Shown here: positions 33,821 to 44,347 of the stretch, piece after piece
Layout of the letters: each line of letters opens with the position of its first letter
Position numbering within the stretch: position 1 is the stretch's first letter
Assembly (NCBI GenBank): GCA_945952585.1
Contig: CAMFII010000001.1
Location: 558,001-622,000, forward strand
DNA from: an uncultured Rhodobacter sp.
GTDB taxonomy: Bacteria; Pseudomonadota; Alphaproteobacteria; Rhodobacterales; Rhodobacteraceae
Length of the DNA: 64,000 bases
Direction of reading: 5' to 3'
Translations under genes and position numbers: made by a program
The notes under the pieces: generated by a model
What the model saw: only the letters and a program-made list of their open reading frames with translations
What the model was told of the DNA's origin: nothing
Database searches by the model: none

Positions 33821-35401
33821 ATGCGCGATTTCGAAACACCGGGCCGGTCTATCGTTCTGGCAACCAACGGAATGTGCGCGACGTCTCATCCCTTGGCTGC
33901 CCAGACGGCCATCGGGGTCCTGCAGTCCGGCGGCAATGCCGTGGACGCCGCCATTGCCGCGGCTGTGCTGCTTGGCATCTGCGAACCGCAGATGACGGGC
34001 ATCGGCGGCGACTGTTTCGTGCTGCTGAAACCCGCCGGCGAAGAGCGTGTCATCGCGCTGAACGGGTCTGGCCGCGCCCCTTCCGGCTTGCGCGCCGACG
34101 AGCTTCGCGCACGCGGATTGACAGCCATGCCGCTGAATTCTGCCGATGCGGTGACGGTTCCGGGGGCCATCGACGCGTTTTGCCGGCTGTCTACAGATTG
34201 GGGCCGACTCGGCCTTGACCAGGTGCTCGCCCCGGCAATCCGCTATGCAGAGGAAGGCGTGCCCGTCGCGCCCCGGACCGCGCGGGACTGGGCGGAAGCG
34301 GCGGGCGACCTTCAGGGGGCAGCCCGGGAACATTTCCTGTTCAACGGTGCCCCACCGCATGTGGGCCAAATCTTCCGCGCACCCGGCCAAGCAGAGGTAT
34401 TGCGCAGGATTGCAGCCGAGGGGCGCAAGGGCTTCTACGAAGGCGAAGTCGCAGAGGATATGGTTGCCGCCCTGCGGGCCCTGGGCGGAACCCATACGCT
34501 TGAAGATTTCTCCGCAACTTCATGCACTTATGGCGATCCGGTCGCTGGCACCTACAAGGGTGTCGAGCTGCTGGAGCATCCGCCAAACGGTCAGGGCGCA
34601 ACGGCGATCCTGATGCTGAACATCCTGTCGCATTTCGACCTGGCGCCGCTTGATCCCTTTGGGACCGAGCGCGCCCACCTTGAAGCGGAGGCGGCCAAGC
34701 TTGCCTATGACGCGCGCAACCGCTTCATTGCCGATCCCGCACATATGACGCGCGCCGTCGACTACATGCTGGCGCCGGAAACCGCCCGGCGGCTTGCCGC
34801 CCTGATCGATCCGAAACGGGCGATGCCCGACCCCGCCCCGCTGTCCGAGGCCGTCCATCGCGATACGGTCTACCTCACGGTTGTGGACCGGGACAGGATG
34901 GCGGTGTCGCTGATCTACTCAGTCTACCACGCCTTCGGGTCCGGCCTTGCCTCGGACCGGTTCGGCATCAACTTCCAGAACCGGGGTGCAGGGTTCACGC
35001 TCCAGGCTGGCCATCCGAACGAAGCGGCGGGCGGCAAGCGGCCTATGCATACCATCATTCCGGGAATGCTGCGAAGAAATGGCAATGTAATCATGCCCTT
35101 CGGCGTCATGGGCGGCGCGTATCAGCCCACGGGGCATGTGCGGTTTGTGACCAACATGCTCGATTTCGGCCTCCATCCCCAGGCGGCCGTCGACGGCCCT
35201 CGCTGCTTTGCCGGCACAGCGGGGCTGGAAGTCGAACGCGGCTATTCCGAGCGCGTGAAGGCCCAGCTCGCCGAGATGGGACACAGGGTGATCCCTGCCG
35301 ATGGCCCGCTCGGTGGGGCTCAGGCGATCGGCATTGGCGAGGATGGCGTGCTCACAGGGGCATCTGACCCGCGCAAGGACGGGTGCGCCCTAGGCTATTG
35401 A
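33821..35401 (+). CDS. Gamma-glutamyltransferase family protein
   Basis: A 526-residue Ntn-hydrolase of the GGT family, which cleaves itself and transfers or hydrolyses gamma-glutamyl groups (for example from glutathione). The N-terminal GMCATSHPLAAQTAIGVLQ and GGNAVDAAIAAAVLLGI are characteristic. The nucleophile threonine is expected at Thr349 (HRDTVYLTVVDRD), with GSG and GGKRPMHTIIPG following. No signal peptide is evident, so it may be cytoplasmic, unlike E. coli Ggt. AGGAGGGA gives a strong ribosome binding site. The precise substrate is uncertain in this branch. Confidence 0.87.
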   Translation: MRDFETPGRSIVLATNGMCATSHPLAAQTAIGVLQSGGNAVDAAIAAAVLLGICEPQMTGIGGDCFVLLKPAGEERVIALNGSGRAPSGLRADELRARGLTAMPLNSADAVTVPGAIDAFCRLSTDWGRLGLDQVLAPAIRYAEEGVPVAPRTARDWAEAAGDLQGAAREHFLFNGAPPHVGQIFRAPGQAEVLRRIAAEGRKGFYEGEVAEDMVAALRALGGTHTLEDFSATSCTYGDPVAGTYKGVELLEHPPNGQGATAILMLNILSHFDLAPLDPFGTERAHLEAEAAKLAYDARNRFIADPAHMTRAVDYMLAPETARRLAALIDPKRAMPDPAPLSEAVHRDTVYLTVVDRDRMAVSLIYSVYHAFGSGLASDRFGINFQNRGAGFTLQAGHPNEAAGGKRPMHTIIPGMLRRNGNVIMPFGVMGGAYQPTGHVRFVTNMLDFGLHPQAAVDGPRCFAGTAGLEVERGYSERVKAQLAEMGHRVIPADGPLGGAQAIGIGEDGVLTGASDPRKDGCALGY

Positions 35402-35407
35402 TGCGTT

Positions 35408-35734
35408 TCAGTTCAACTGGAACTGCAGCGGGTAACGACCATCTTCGAAATCGCCGAAAAGGTCGGGCAGGTCGGGGTGATCCACCGGTTCGCCCGTCTC
35501 GTCGGGAACGAGGTTCTGTTCGGACACATAGGCAACGTAATAGCTCTGATCGTTTTCGGCGAGCAGATGGTAGAATGGCTGGTCCTTGTCCGGACGGCTT
35601 TCCTCGGGAATGGCGTCATACCATTCCTCGGTATTCGAAAACATCGCATCCACATCAAACACAACGCCCCGGAATGGATGCTTCCGATGACGCAGTATCT
35701 GGCCCAGATGATATTTGGCCTGCGTTTTCAACAT
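35408..35734 (-). CDS. hspQ: Heat shock protein HspQ
   Basis: A 108-residue HspQ/YccV-like protein. Family segments are KYHLGQILRHRKHPFRGVVFDVD near the N-terminus and QPFYHLLAENDQSYYVAYVSEQNL. In E. coli HspQ binds hemimethylated DNA and acts as a Lon specificity factor. A GGGGGTT stretch upstream and family length favour the start MLKTQAKYHLGQ; the longer open frame is non-coding. The stop lies 7 nt from the convergent gamma-glutamyltransferase stop. Confidence 0.9.
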   Translation of the reverse strand: MLKTQAKYHLGQILRHRKHPFRGVVFDVDAMFSNTEEWYDAIPEESRPDKDQPFYHLLAENDQSYYVAYVSEQNLVPDETGEPVDHPDLPDLFGDFEDGRYPLQFQLN

Positions 35735-35968
35735 ATCAAAACAACCCCCACAAATGGTGTAACTCTGCCATCCCCGATTTGTCCACATCACCGGCCCGTG
35801 AATTAGGGAAACAATCTGTGGGTCCGAACCCGACAGTCGGTCCCCTCTGGCCGAAGCGTTGCCCGAGAGCGGCAGTCTTGCCGACATCGCAAGGCCTTGG
35901 GCATCAGCCATTTGCAAGCCGTTCAAATTGGCTTATTCTATCGCAAAACAAAAGACTTCGAGAGGCAA

Positions 35969-36550
35969 ATGAGCAGGCTACTCCGCGCAACACTCGTGTT
36001 GCTGCTGCTAGCGTCGTGCGGCGGCGGCCGGCAGTCTGCGCCGCGCAATCTTGATGACGCTTGCGCCTTCATCGACGAAAAGCCGCAGTATTATTCGGCC
36101 ATGCGCGCGACCGAACGCAAATGGGGCGTGCCGATCTATGTGCAGATGGCGGCAATCCATCAGGAGTCGAAATTCATCGGCAACGCCAAGACGCCGCATC
36201 AATTCGCGCTTGGGATCATCCCGATGGGGCGGCAAAGCTCGGCCTATGGTTTCAGCCAGGCGCTTGACGGGACCTGGGATGAATACCGCAAGGATCAACA
36301 TCGCCGCAACGCCAAGCGGGACCGGATCAGCGACGCCACCGACTTCATGGGCTGGTACATGACCGGCACCTACGCCAAGCTCGGCATCCCGATGGACGAT
36401 GCGCGCAACCAGTACCTCGCCTATCACGAAGGCCGGAGCGGTTACGCCAGGGGCAGCTATCGCGACAAGCCGTGGCTGATGGATGTCGCGGATCGGGTGC
36501 AAAGCCGTGCCGACATGTACCAGACGCAGCTGATCCTCTGCGATCGCTAG
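35969..36550 (+). CDS. Transglycosylase SLT-like lipoprotein
   Basis: A 193-residue lipoprotein: signal peptide ending LLASC (Cys17), then a small lysozyme-like domain. The probable catalytic Glu66 lies in MAAIHQESKFIGNAK, and SAYGFSQALDGTWDEYRK matches the conserved Gly-Phe/Leu-x-Q motif of soluble lytic transglycosylases. It probably cleaves peptidoglycan glycan strands at the outer-membrane inner face. It ends 1 nt before the convergent lolA stop. Confidence 0.82.
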   Translation: MSRLLRATLVLLLLASCGGGRQSAPRNLDDACAFIDEKPQYYSAMRATERKWGVPIYVQMAAIHQESKFIGNAKTPHQFALGIIPMGRQSSAYGFSQALDGTWDEYRKDQHRRNAKRDRISDATDFMGWYMTGTYAKLGIPMDDARNQYLAYHEGRSGYARGSYRDKPWLMDVADRVQSRADMYQTQLILCDR

Positions 36551-37156
36551 CTAGCGTTTCGGCTTCTGCAGGTTGATGTCGAAAAGTGACATCGGAAAGC
36601 TCTCGGCCTCGACCAGCGGGCCGAGCTCCACTTCCGTTTCGTTGCCAGCCTCGTCCGTAATGATCCACGCCTTCAGCGTCGTGGGGTTAGGTGAAAAGAC
36701 AAGCTCGATCGTGCCGTATTCCGGATGCTCCGGATCCTGTGCCAGGACGCGGGTGGTGCCATCGACCTCGCGCTGACCGATGACCATCTTGGCCTGCCCG
36801 AGATTGACCTGCGGGGCGAGGACAAGGTTCAGCGGGGTACGGCGCAGTGGATACTGCTCGGGCGGCTGGTTCGACTTGCCGTCAAAAATCGCGACCATAC
36901 CGCCGCCGGCAATCACCACCGTCTTTTCGGGCGGGGCATACTCAAATCGTGCCCGCCCGGGCCGGCTGATGTAAAGCGTCCCCTTCGATTTCGATCCATC
37001 GGCGTTGACCTGGACGAAATCCGTCTGCGCCTTGGACAGGCTGTTGATGTAGCGCGACAATTCCGACAGCGGGATCGGGGCGGCCAAAGCGGGAAGAGTC
37101 GTGGCTAGACATGCAGCAAGGGCAAGGGCCGGACGGAGGGGGCGATGCAATCTCAT
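36551..37156 (-). CDS. lolA: Outer membrane lipoprotein carrier protein LolA
   Basis: A 201-residue periplasmic chaperone that ferries lipoproteins from LolCDE to the outer membrane. It has a cleavable signal peptide (ALAACLATTLPALA-A) and the core LolA pattern: LSKAQTDFVQVNADGSKSKG, GRARFEYAPPEK, VAIFDGKSNQPPEQYPL, TIELVFSPNPTTLKAWII. It lies downstream of ftsK on the same strand, a conserved alphaproteobacterial arrangement. A GC-rich hairpin separates the two genes. Confidence 0.93.
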   Translation of the reverse strand: MRLHRPLRPALALAACLATTLPALAAPIPLSELSRYINSLSKAQTDFVQVNADGSKSKGTLYISRPGRARFEYAPPEKTVVIAGGGMVAIFDGKSNQPPEQYPLRRTPLNLVLAPQVNLGQAKMVIGQREVDGTTRVLAQDPEHPEYGTIELVFSPNPTTLKAWIITDEAGNETEVELGPLVEAESFPMSLFDINLQKPKR

Positions 37157-37190
37157 GCCAACAATCTAGTCGGCTTTGCGCCGCTCTGCA

Positions 37191-37223
37191 CCCCCGCGCA
37201 TCTCACGATGCGATGAGCGGGGG
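37191..37223 (-). repeat. Hairpin between ftsK and lolA
   Basis: CCCCCGC and GCGGGGG arms flank an inner GCATC-TCAC-GATGC stem. It may attenuate read-through from ftsK into lolA; there is no T tract. Confidence 0.4.
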
Positions 37224-37237
37224 CCTGGATCGGTGGC

Positions 37238-40200
37238 TTACTGCTCGGGCAGGAGGATTTCGCGCTTGCCGACATGGTTCGCCGGCGTGACGACGCCCTG
37301 CTCTTCCATCTGTTCGACCAGACGCGCGGCCTTGTTGTAGCCGATCCCGAGCTTGCGCTGGATATACGAGGTCGAGCATTTGCGATCCTTGGCGACGATC
37401 GCGACCGCCTGATCGTAGAGCGCGTCGTCACCGCCTTCCCCGCTGCCGAGACCCAGGACGAGGTCGATATCGTCGGCCTTGTCGTCCTCCGGTCCTTCAA
37501 CCACGCCGGACATGTAGACAGGCGGGCCGAAGCTTTTCAGGTGGTTGACGATTTCCTCGACTTCCTCGTCCGACACGAACGGCCCGTGGATGCGGGTGAT
37601 GCGCGCGCCGCCGGCCATGTAGAGCATGTCGCCCATGCCGAGAAGCTGCTCTGCCCCCTGCTCGCCCAGAATGGTGCGGCTGTCGATCTTCGAGGTGACC
37701 TGGAAGCTGATCCGGGTCGGGAAGTTCGCCTTGATCGTGCCGGTGATGACGTCGACCGAGGGCCGCTGCGTCGCCATGATGAGGTGGATGCCGGACGCAC
37801 GGGCCATCTGGGCGAGGCGCTGGATGCAGGCTTCGATCTCTTTCCCCGCGACCATCATCAGGTCGGCCATCTCGTCGACGATGACAACGATGTAGGGCAA
37901 CGCGACCGGGGCGAATTCCTCGGTCTCGAACACGGGATCGCCGGTCAGGTCGTCAAAGCCGGTCTGGATCGTGCGCTTGAACATCTCGCCCTTGGACAGG
38001 GCCTCGCGCACGCGGCCGTTGTAGCCCTCGATGTTGCGCACGCCCATCCGCGACATCTTGCGATAGCGCTCCTCCATCTCGCCCACGACCCATTTCAGGG
38101 CGACGACCGCCTTCTTCGGATCGGTGACGACCGGCGAAAGCAGATGCGGGATGCCGTCATAGACGGAAAGTTCCAGCATCTTCGGGTCAATCATGATGAG
38201 CCGACATTCGTCCGGCGTCAGCTTGTAGAGAAGCGACAGGATCATCGTGTTGATGGCGACCGACTTGCCCGAGCCGGTGGTCCCCGCGATCAGCAGGTGG
38301 GGCATCTTGGCAAGGTTCGCCACGACCGGGTCGCCGCCGATGTCCTTCCCGAGCGCAAGGGGCAGGCGCATGTTCGAGTCGCCGAAATCGCGCGCGGCGA
38401 GGATCTCGCGCAGCACGACCTTCTCGCGATGCGCGTTCGGCAGTTCGATGCCGATCACCGAGCGGCCCGGCACGGTCGACACGCGGGCGGACAGCGCGGA
38501 CATGGAGCGGGCGATGTCGTCGGCCAGACCGATGACGCGGCTCGCCTTCAGGCCCGGCGCGGGTTCCAGTTCGTACATGGTCACGACCGGGCCGGGGCGA
38601 ACCGAGACGATCTCACCCTTCACGCCGTAGTCGTCGAGCACTGATTCCAGCATGCGGGCGTTTTCTTCCAGCGCCTCTTCGCTGAGATGGCTACGGCTGG
38701 CCGCCTGCGGCGCCGTCAGCAGCGACAGGGGCGGCGGTTCGTAGGCCGTCACCTGCTCTTCGAACTTCAGCCGCGGCTGGGATTCCTGCACCGCCTGCCG
38801 CGAAGGCACCGGCTTTTTCACAGCCGGCTGCACGACCCGTCGGGCCTCTTGAAGTTGCAGGGGCGAGCCGAGACGGGGCGAGGCAGGCGGAACATCAGCG
38901 AGGTAATCGTCGTCGTCGAATTCCTCGTCTTCAAAGCTGTCGTCCTGCGCAAAGGCGGCCGGGGCCTGCCGCTCGGGCATCCCGATGCCGTCATCCTGCC
39001 CCGCCTCGAGGATCTCATCCTCATCGAAGAACTCTTCACCCTCCCAGTCCTCGACAGCCGGTGCATGGGACTGGATCGCCGCGCGCGGCGTCGGAGCCGG
39101 CACGCGGCTCAGGTCGGCGATCAGGGGCTGCGGACCACGCGCGCGGGCGACGGGCGGCTCGGCGCGGGGGGTGGAAATCACCGGTTCGGCCACGGGACGA
39201 CCGGTCGCGCGGGTGCGGATCGCGTCACTGATCCGGGCGCGGATGCGGTCTTCGGACGGGGCATCGGCGTAGCCGTCTTCCAGCATCAGGCGCGGCTCGA
39301 CCAGCTCCGGCTCGATCGAGCGGCGCAGGATGTTCGGCATCCGCGACAGGAGCCCGCCCTTCGGCCGGATCGCGGCAATGGCCCGCACCGGTGCAGCAAG
39401 CGTCGAAGCCGAAGCGGCCATCCCCATCGCGGCGGCCGGCGCAGCGGCGGCAGCCCGCATCACCACAGGTTCGGCCACGGTTTCCCGGGGATAGCGGACA
39501 TCGGCGCGCAGACGCGACGGGTTTCCGGCCATCGTCCGACCAGAGGCGGAAAGCGGTTCCGGCGCATAGGTGGGCTCGGGTTCCACGACCTGCGCGGAGC
39601 GGATGCGCGATGTCCAGGCGGGGCGGGCCACTTCCGCCTGCGGGGCGTGCATCTCGGGTTCGGCAAATGCCTTCGCCTCGCGGCGGGCCTGCTGGCGGTC
39701 ACGCATGTCGCGCGCAGCGCGGGCAGTTCCGGCGGCGCCCTGCCCTGCCCAAGTCACCAGCCGGGCATAGGTCATGATAACGCCGACATAGAGGAACCGC
39801 AGGACTGTCCGGACCTCTTCCTTGTCAAAGCCGGTCACGTAAAGAAGCATCAGGATCAGCGCGATGCCCGAAAGCACGGAAAGGACCTTCAGCCCGATCG
39901 CCGCGCCGAAGGGAAGGATGCCCAGCAGCGCGCCGACGATCGTGTCGCCGAACAGCCCGCCAAGGCCAAAGGAATGGGTCCACGACGCGCCCGGCACATG
40001 GGTCGAGGCAAAGATCGAGGCAAGGGCGACGCAGATGACGGCAAAGATCGTGCGCCCCATCGCGCGATCCTCACCCCGGTGCAGCACAAACCGCACACCC
40101 CAGGACAGAAGGATCAGCGGCAGGGTCCAGGCGCCCTTGCCGCAAATGATGACAAGGGTCGAAGCGGCAGCGGCGCCGAAGCGGCCCATCAGGTTCTTGG

Positions 40201-40384
40201 CGGGTTCGGTCGTGGCAACCATCCAGCCCGGATCCTCGGGCGTGTAGGACCACAGCATCAGCGTTCCCGCCAATGCCGCGATGATCAGCACGAGGCCCAG
40301 CAGCTCTTTCCCCCGACGCTCCAGCATCGCCTGGACGTTCTGGTCCAGAAGGGGGTCACGCTGCCTTGACTGATACGAAGCCAT
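37238..40384 (-). CDS. ftsK: DNA translocase FtsK
   Basis: A 1048-residue septal DNA motor that moves chromosome termini during division. Four or so N-terminal membrane helices (residues about 25-200) are followed by a long acidic/Pro/Ala-rich linker (about 230-560). The RecA-like motor then carries Walker [13 protein letters not shown] near residue 697 and Walker [13 protein letters not shown]. The C-terminal gamma winged helix ([25 protein letters not shown]) recognises polar sequences. It is transcribed 12 nt after the aminotransferase gene. Confidence 0.97.
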   Translation of the reverse strand: MASYQSRQRDPLLDQNVQAMLERRGKELLGLVLIIAALAGTLMLWSYTPEDPGWMVATTEPAKNLMGRFGAAAASTLVIICGKGAWTLPLILLSWGVRFVLHRGEDRAMGRTIFAVICVALASIFASTHVPGASWTHSFGLGGLFGDTIVGALLGILPFGAAIGLKVLSVLSGIALILMLLYVTGFDKEEVRTVLRFLYVGVIMTYARLVTWAGQGAAGTARAARDMRDRQQARREAKAFAEPEMHAPQAEVARPAWTSRIRSAQVVEPEPTYAPEPLSASGRTMAGNPSRLRADVRYPRETVAEPVVMRAAAAAPAAAMGMAASASTLAAPVRAIAAIRPKGGLLSRMPNILRRSIEPELVEPRLMLEDGYADAPSEDRIRARISDAIRTRATGRPVAEPVISTPRAEPPVARARGPQPLIADLSRVPAPTPRAAIQSHAPAVEDWEGEEFFDEDEILEAGQDDGIGMPERQAPAAFAQDDSFEDEEFDDDDYLADVPPASPRLGSPLQLQEARRVVQPAVKKPVPSRQAVQESQPRLKFEEQVTAYEPPPLSLLTAPQAASRSHLSEEALEENARMLESVLDDYGVKGEIVSVRPGPVVTMYELEPAPGLKASRVIGLADDIARSMSALSARVSTVPGRSVIGIELPNAHREKVVLREILAARDFGDSNMRLPLALGKDIGGDPVVANLAKMPHLLIAGTTGSGKSVAINTMILSLLYKLTPDECRLIMIDPKMLELSVYDGIPHLLSPVVTDPKKAVVALKWVVGEMEERYRKMSRMGVRNIEGYNGRVREALSKGEMFKRTIQTGFDDLTGDPVFETEEFAPVALPYIVVIVDEMADLMMVAGKEIEACIQRLAQMARASGIHLIMATQRPSVDVITGTIKANFPTRISFQVTSKIDSRTILGEQGAEQLLGMGDMLYMAGGARITRIHGPFVSDEEVEEIVNHLKSFGPPVYMSGVVEGPEDDKADDIDLVLGLGSGEGGDDALYDQAVAIVAKDRKCSTSYIQRKLGIGYNKAARLVEQMEEQGVVTPANHVGKREILLPEQ

Positions 40385-40396
40385 GCCCTGTCGTCC

Positions 40397-41575
40397 TCAC
40401 ACGTAGAGGCAGTCGCGAAGCCGCTCGAGCCCGCGCTGCGTTTCTTGCCTTGGGGCCACCAATGCGACCCTGATGTATTCCTTGCCGGGGTTATGCCCGT
40501 TCACGTCGCGCGACAGGTAGGCGCCCGGAAGCACCCGCACGCCGGTCTGTTGCCAGACCTTCAGCGCGGCCGCCTCGCCATCCTCGACCGGCAGCCACAG
40601 GAAGAAGCCACCCTCGGGCAGCTGGAACCCCTGCACACCGGCAAAGATCGCGGCGGCATCGGCGAACTTCTCCTGATAGAGCGCGCGGTTCGCGACAACA
40701 TGCTCTTCGTCCTGCCAGCATCGTTCGGAAACCTGCTGGATCGGTAGGGGCAGCGGCGCGCCGGCAAAGGCGCGCAGCTTGCGAATGCGGGCAATCCCCT
40801 CGCGACCACCGGCTACGAAACCAGACCGCAGACCCGGGAGGTTCGACCGTTTCGACAGCGAATGAAAGGTGAAGACCCGCTCGGGATCGGCACCAGTCGC
40901 GGCGGCAACTTCGAGCACACCGGGCGGCGGGGAAGTCCGCCAGATCTCGGAATAGCATTCGTCCGCCAGAACCGTGAAATCGTGCTTTTCCGCCAGCGCA
41001 ATCAGGCCTGCCCAATACTCACGCGAGGCAACGGAGCCCTGCGGGTTGGCGGGCGAGCAGATATAGGCCAGCGCCACGCGGTCGAGCAGCTTCGGGTCCA
41101 GGCCGGCATAGTCGGGCAGGAACCCGTTGGCCGCGGTGGCAGGCACATAGACTGGCTCGGCCCCGGCGGCGAGCGCGGCGACCGCGTAGACCTGATAGAA
41201 GGGGTTCGGCATCAGCACCACCGGGCGCTGGCCGTTCTTCGCCTCGGGGCACAGGGCAAGGCCGGCATTGAACAGCCCTTCGCGGGTGCCGTTCAGCGCC
41301 ATAAGCCGCTCGGGCCCGACCTGAACGCCATAGCGGCGCTGGATCCAGCCCGAGATAGAAGACAGGAGTTCGGGTGTGCCGTCATTGGGAGGATAGACGC
41401 CGAAGCCGTCGAGATTGGCCGCCAGCACTTCGCCCACGAAGGCAGGCATTGCATGGGTCGGCTCGCCAATGGACATGGCAAGGGGTTCGCCGCCCGGAGC
41501 GTGCGAATCCAGAAGGGCCCGCAGACGCGGGAATGCGTATTCTGGCAGGTTCGAGAACCGCTCGGGAAACGCCAT
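40397..41575 (-). CDS. Class I/II PLP aminotransferase (DapC-like)
   Basis: A 392-residue fold-type I aminotransferase. The PLP lysine is Lys242 in FHSLSKRSNLPGLRSGF. Other cofactor contacts are visible in LNGTREGLF, MPNPFYQVY, SPANPQG and ADECYSEIW. Orthologues beside ftsK are often annotated as N-succinyldiaminopimelate aminotransferase (lysine/peptidoglycan pathway); the amino donor and acceptor are not proven here. ATG 41575 is preferred; GTG 41578 is possible. Confidence 0.85.
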   Translation of the reverse strand: MAFPERFSNLPEYAFPRLRALLDSHAPGGEPLAMSIGEPTHAMPAFVGEVLAANLDGFGVYPPNDGTPELLSSISGWIQRRYGVQVGPERLMALNGTREGLFNAGLALCPEAKNGQRPVVLMPNPFYQVYAVAALAAGAEPVYVPATAANGFLPDYAGLDPKLLDRVALAYICSPANPQGSVASREYWAGLIALAEKHDFTVLADECYSEIWRTSPPPGVLEVAAATGADPERVFTFHSLSKRSNLPGLRSGFVAGGREGIARIRKLRAFAGAPLPLPIQQVSERCWQDEEHVVANRALYQEKFADAAAIFAGVQGFQLPEGGFFLWLPVEDGEAAALKVWQQTGVRVLPGAYLSRDVNGHNPGKEYIRVALVAPRQETQRGLERLRDCLYV

Positions 41576-41709
41576 CACTGCCTCATTGCCGGGGTCGTTT
41601 CGCCCCGTTTGCGGAAAGGATACCGGTAGTTTGTGGCGCGGTCCAGAAAAAGGCCGCGCAAAATCACCGGGATCCGGATTCCTTGTTGCTTTTTCGCCGG
41701 TTCGCCGGG

Positions 41710-43035
41710 TTAACGCAGCGCCGCCTCGACCGCCGCGCCAAGCCGAAGAAGCCGTGCTTCGGCAAAGGCAGGGGCCATCAGGCTTATCCCGCAGGAGGGC
41801 TCGCCCGCCGGCAGGGTCAGCGCGCAGACGCCCATCATGTTGCCGATGCGGGTGTTGCGCAGGGACAGAAGGTTCTCGGTGACGTAATAGGCGTCGTCGG
41901 TCATCAGCCGGTTGGCATTTGGCGGCAGGATCGGCGAAGTCGGCAGGATCACCGCATCGGCGGCAGCAACGCGCTCTGCCCAGATGCGGCGCAGGTCCAT
42001 CAGCCGGCGCCAGGCCGCGACATAGTCGGCGGCCGTGAAGGCAGCGCCAGAGCGGAAACGCTCAAGGATGCGCGGGAACATCTTCTGCGGGGCGGCCTCG
42101 ACCTTGTCACGCCAGATGGCATAGGCCTCGGCCGTAAACAGGATGCCGGCCAGCGACAGTGCTTCAGCAACCTCAGGTGCGACGAGCCGCTCGATCGTCG
42201 CACCTGCGGCGATCAGGCGGGCAACCGAATGGTCGAAGGCCATCTCGGGTGCGGGCCGCAGATCGTCCAGCGCGACGGTTTCCAGCACGAGCAGCCGAAC
42301 CCCGGACAGATCGGCACCGCGCAGGTCAGGCGGGGCAGCGCCCTGCAACTGGCCAAGCAGCAGCGCGCAATCCTCGACACTTCGCGCGATCGGGCCGACC
42401 GTGTCGAAGCGCTCGCACAGCGGGACCACCCCATCGAGCGGCAAGAGCCCCGAGGTGGTCTTGAGCCCCACCAGATCATTCCAGGCTGCGGGAATGCGGA
42501 CCGACCCCCCGGTGTCGGATCCGATGGCCGCAGGCGCCAGCCCGAATGCCACCGAGGCCGCCGCGCCAGAGGACGACCCACCCGATACCGCACCGGGATC
42601 GTTGACGCAGGGCGGTGAGGCCGTGACGGGATTGAGGCCAAGCCCCGAGAAGGCAAGCTCGGACATATGCGTCTTGCCAAGGCAGACAAGCCCTTGAAAA
42701 GTCGCGCGTTCCAGGACCAGCGCATCGCGTTCCGGCACACGGCGGCGAAGCAGCGCCGAGCCCGCTTCTGTCGCGACGCCGGCCGTGTCGAACAGATCCT
42801 TCCAACTGACGGGAACACCGTCGAGCAGCCCTTTGCGCAGCCCCGCCTTGACCCGCCCTGCCGCTGCCATTGCTTCCGCACGGGCTCGTTTCGGGGTCAG
42901 GCGCGCGTAGATCCGCCCCGACAGCGGATGCTTTTCGATCGCGTCTAGTTGCGCTTCGACCAGTTCGACCGGATGAATCCGGCCCTTGTCAATCGCCCGC
43001 CCAAGGTCCGCCGCCGTCTGCCCCAGCATCGCCAT
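41710..43035 (-). CDS. Amidase signature family hydrolase
   Basis: A 441-residue amidase with the Ser-cisSer-Lys triad: Lys79 (PVSWKDLFD), the GGSSSG cis-Ser region (Ser154-156) and nucleophile Ser178 in GSDTGGSVRIPAAW. It is not the tRNA-dependent GatA, because gatC/gatB are absent and the C-terminal region differs. The substrate is unknown. It is the first gene of the amidase-aminotransferase-ftsK-lolA direction and is divergent from the ubiH-like gene. Confidence 0.88.
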   Translation of the reverse strand: MAMLGQTAADLGRAIDKGRIHPVELVEAQLDAIEKHPLSGRIYARLTPKRARAEAMAAAGRVKAGLRKGLLDGVPVSWKDLFDTAGVATEAGSALLRRRVPERDALVLERATFQGLVCLGKTHMSELAFSGLGLNPVTASPPCVNDPGAVSGGSSSGAAASVAFGLAPAAIGSDTGGSVRIPAAWNDLVGLKTTSGLLPLDGVVPLCERFDTVGPIARSVEDCALLLGQLQGAAPPDLRGADLSGVRLLVLETVALDDLRPAPEMAFDHSVARLIAAGATIERLVAPEVAEALSLAGILFTAEAYAIWRDKVEAAPQKMFPRILERFRSGAAFTAADYVAAWRRLMDLRRIWAERVAAADAVILPTSPILPPNANRLMTDDAYYVTENLLSLRNTRIGNMMGVCALTLPAGEPSCGISLMAPAFAEARLLRLGAAVEAALR

Positions 43036-43112
43036 CTCCGATCCGACCGGGCGGAACGGTAGCGGCAGAGCGGCGCATGGACAATCCCGCTATGGCGCGC
43101 ATATTGCAGGAC

Positions 43113-44339
43113 ATGGCACATGACAGCGACATCCTGATCGTCGGCGGCGGTCTGAACGGCCCCGCACTCGCTCTCGCCCTGGCCCAAGGTGGGTTGAGCG
43201 TGACCGTGATCGACGCGCGACCGGCTCCGGCCCGCGCGGAGAAGGGTTTTGACGGTCGCGCCTATGCGTTGGCCATCGCGTCGAAGCGGTTGCTGACGGT
43301 TCTGGGCGTCTGGGCGCGGGTCGGAGCGAACAGCCAGCCGATCCTGCAGATCAAGGCCAGCGATGGCTTGGCCGGACAGGGTGCCGCGCCGTTCTTCCTG
43401 ACCTTCGATGCGGCCGAGATCGAGGAAGGCCCGATGGGCTTCATGCTTGAGGACCGCTTCCTCTATGCCGCTTTCCTCGACGCGATGGCCGGGACACCGG
43501 GGATTACGCTGCTTTCGGGCGAAACGGTCACGACGCAAGAGGTCGGTCCGGGCGGCGTCAGTGTGACGCTGGCCTCTGGGCGGCAGCTTTCCGGCCAGCT
43601 GATTGTCGGTTGCGACGGACGCGGCAGCGGAACCGCGACGCGCGCGGGCATCCGGCGTCATGGCTGGGGCTACGGCCAGACGGCGCTCGTCACGGCGATT
43701 GCGCATGAGCTGCCCCACCACGGCATCGCGCATCAGTTCTTCATGCCTGAAGGCCCGCTGGCGATCCTGCCCCTGCCCGGCAATGTCTCGTCGATCGTCT
43801 GGAGCGAACGGGACGAAACCGCCCGGCAGATTCAGTCCCTGCCAGATGCCGAGTACCTTGCCGCCTTGCGGCCGCGCTTTGGCGATTTCCTTGGCGAGAT
43901 CCGGCTGGCGGGTGACCGCTTTACCTATCCCTTGTCCCTGAGCCTTGCCGAGAAGTTCGTCGTTCCGCGCGTGGCCCTTGTCGGCGACGCGGCGCATGGT
44001 GTGCATCCGATTGCCGGACAGGGGCTTAACCTTGGCCTGCGCGATGTTGCAGCCCTTGCAGAAGTCGTAATCGAAGCGGCCCGCCGGGGCGAAGACATCG
44101 GCGCGATCGACGTGCTGGAGCGGTACCAGATTTGGCGGCGGTTCGATTCAACCGCGCTGGCCCTTGGCATGGACACAGTCAACCGCCTGTTTTCAAACGA
44201 CAACCCGATCCTGCGGTTTGGACGCGACATCGGGCTGGGCGTCGTGAATGCGGTCCCGTCGCTGCGCCGCGGCTTCATTCGGCAGGCGGCGGGTCTGACG
44301 GGCGATCTGCCACGACTTCTTGCCGGGCAGGCGATCTGA
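43113..44339 (+). CDS. ubiH: UbiH/COQ6-family FAD monooxygenase (ubiquinone hydroxylase)
   Basis: A 408-residue flavin hydroxylase of the ubiquinone-biosynthesis group. Motifs are ILIVGGGLNGPALALALAQGG (FAD), the DG motif VGCDGRGSGTATRAGI, and VALVGDAAHGVHPIAGQGLNLGLRD with the second FAD motif. Rhodobacteraceae carry several paralogues (UbiH/UbiF/UbiL), so the exact ring position hydroxylated is uncertain. Three in-frame ATGs (43077, 43092, 43113) are possible; the last starts closest to the FAD motif as in homologues, but no strong Shine-Dalgarno decides it. Confidence 0.85.
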   Translation: MAHDSDILIVGGGLNGPALALALAQGGLSVTVIDARPAPARAEKGFDGRAYALAIASKRLLTVLGVWARVGANSQPILQIKASDGLAGQGAAPFFLTFDAAEIEEGPMGFMLEDRFLYAAFLDAMAGTPGITLLSGETVTTQEVGPGGVSVTLASGRQLSGQLIVGCDGRGSGTATRAGIRRHGWGYGQTALVTAIAHELPHHGIAHQFFMPEGPLAILPLPGNVSSIVWSERDETARQIQSLPDAEYLAALRPRFGDFLGEIRLAGDRFTYPLSLSLAEKFVVPRVALVGDAAHGVHPIAGQGLNLGLRDVAALAEVVIEAARRGEDIGAIDVLERYQIWRRFDSTALALGMDTVNRLFSNDNPILRFGRDIGLGVVNAVPSLRRGFIRQAAGLTGDLPRLLAGQAI

Positions 44340-44347
44340 GACGGGGC

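Noticed and set aside
38687-40369. 560-codon open frame antisense to ftsK
   Set aside because: Same GC-skew shadow effect; low-complexity Arg/Gly/Gln product and no family signature.
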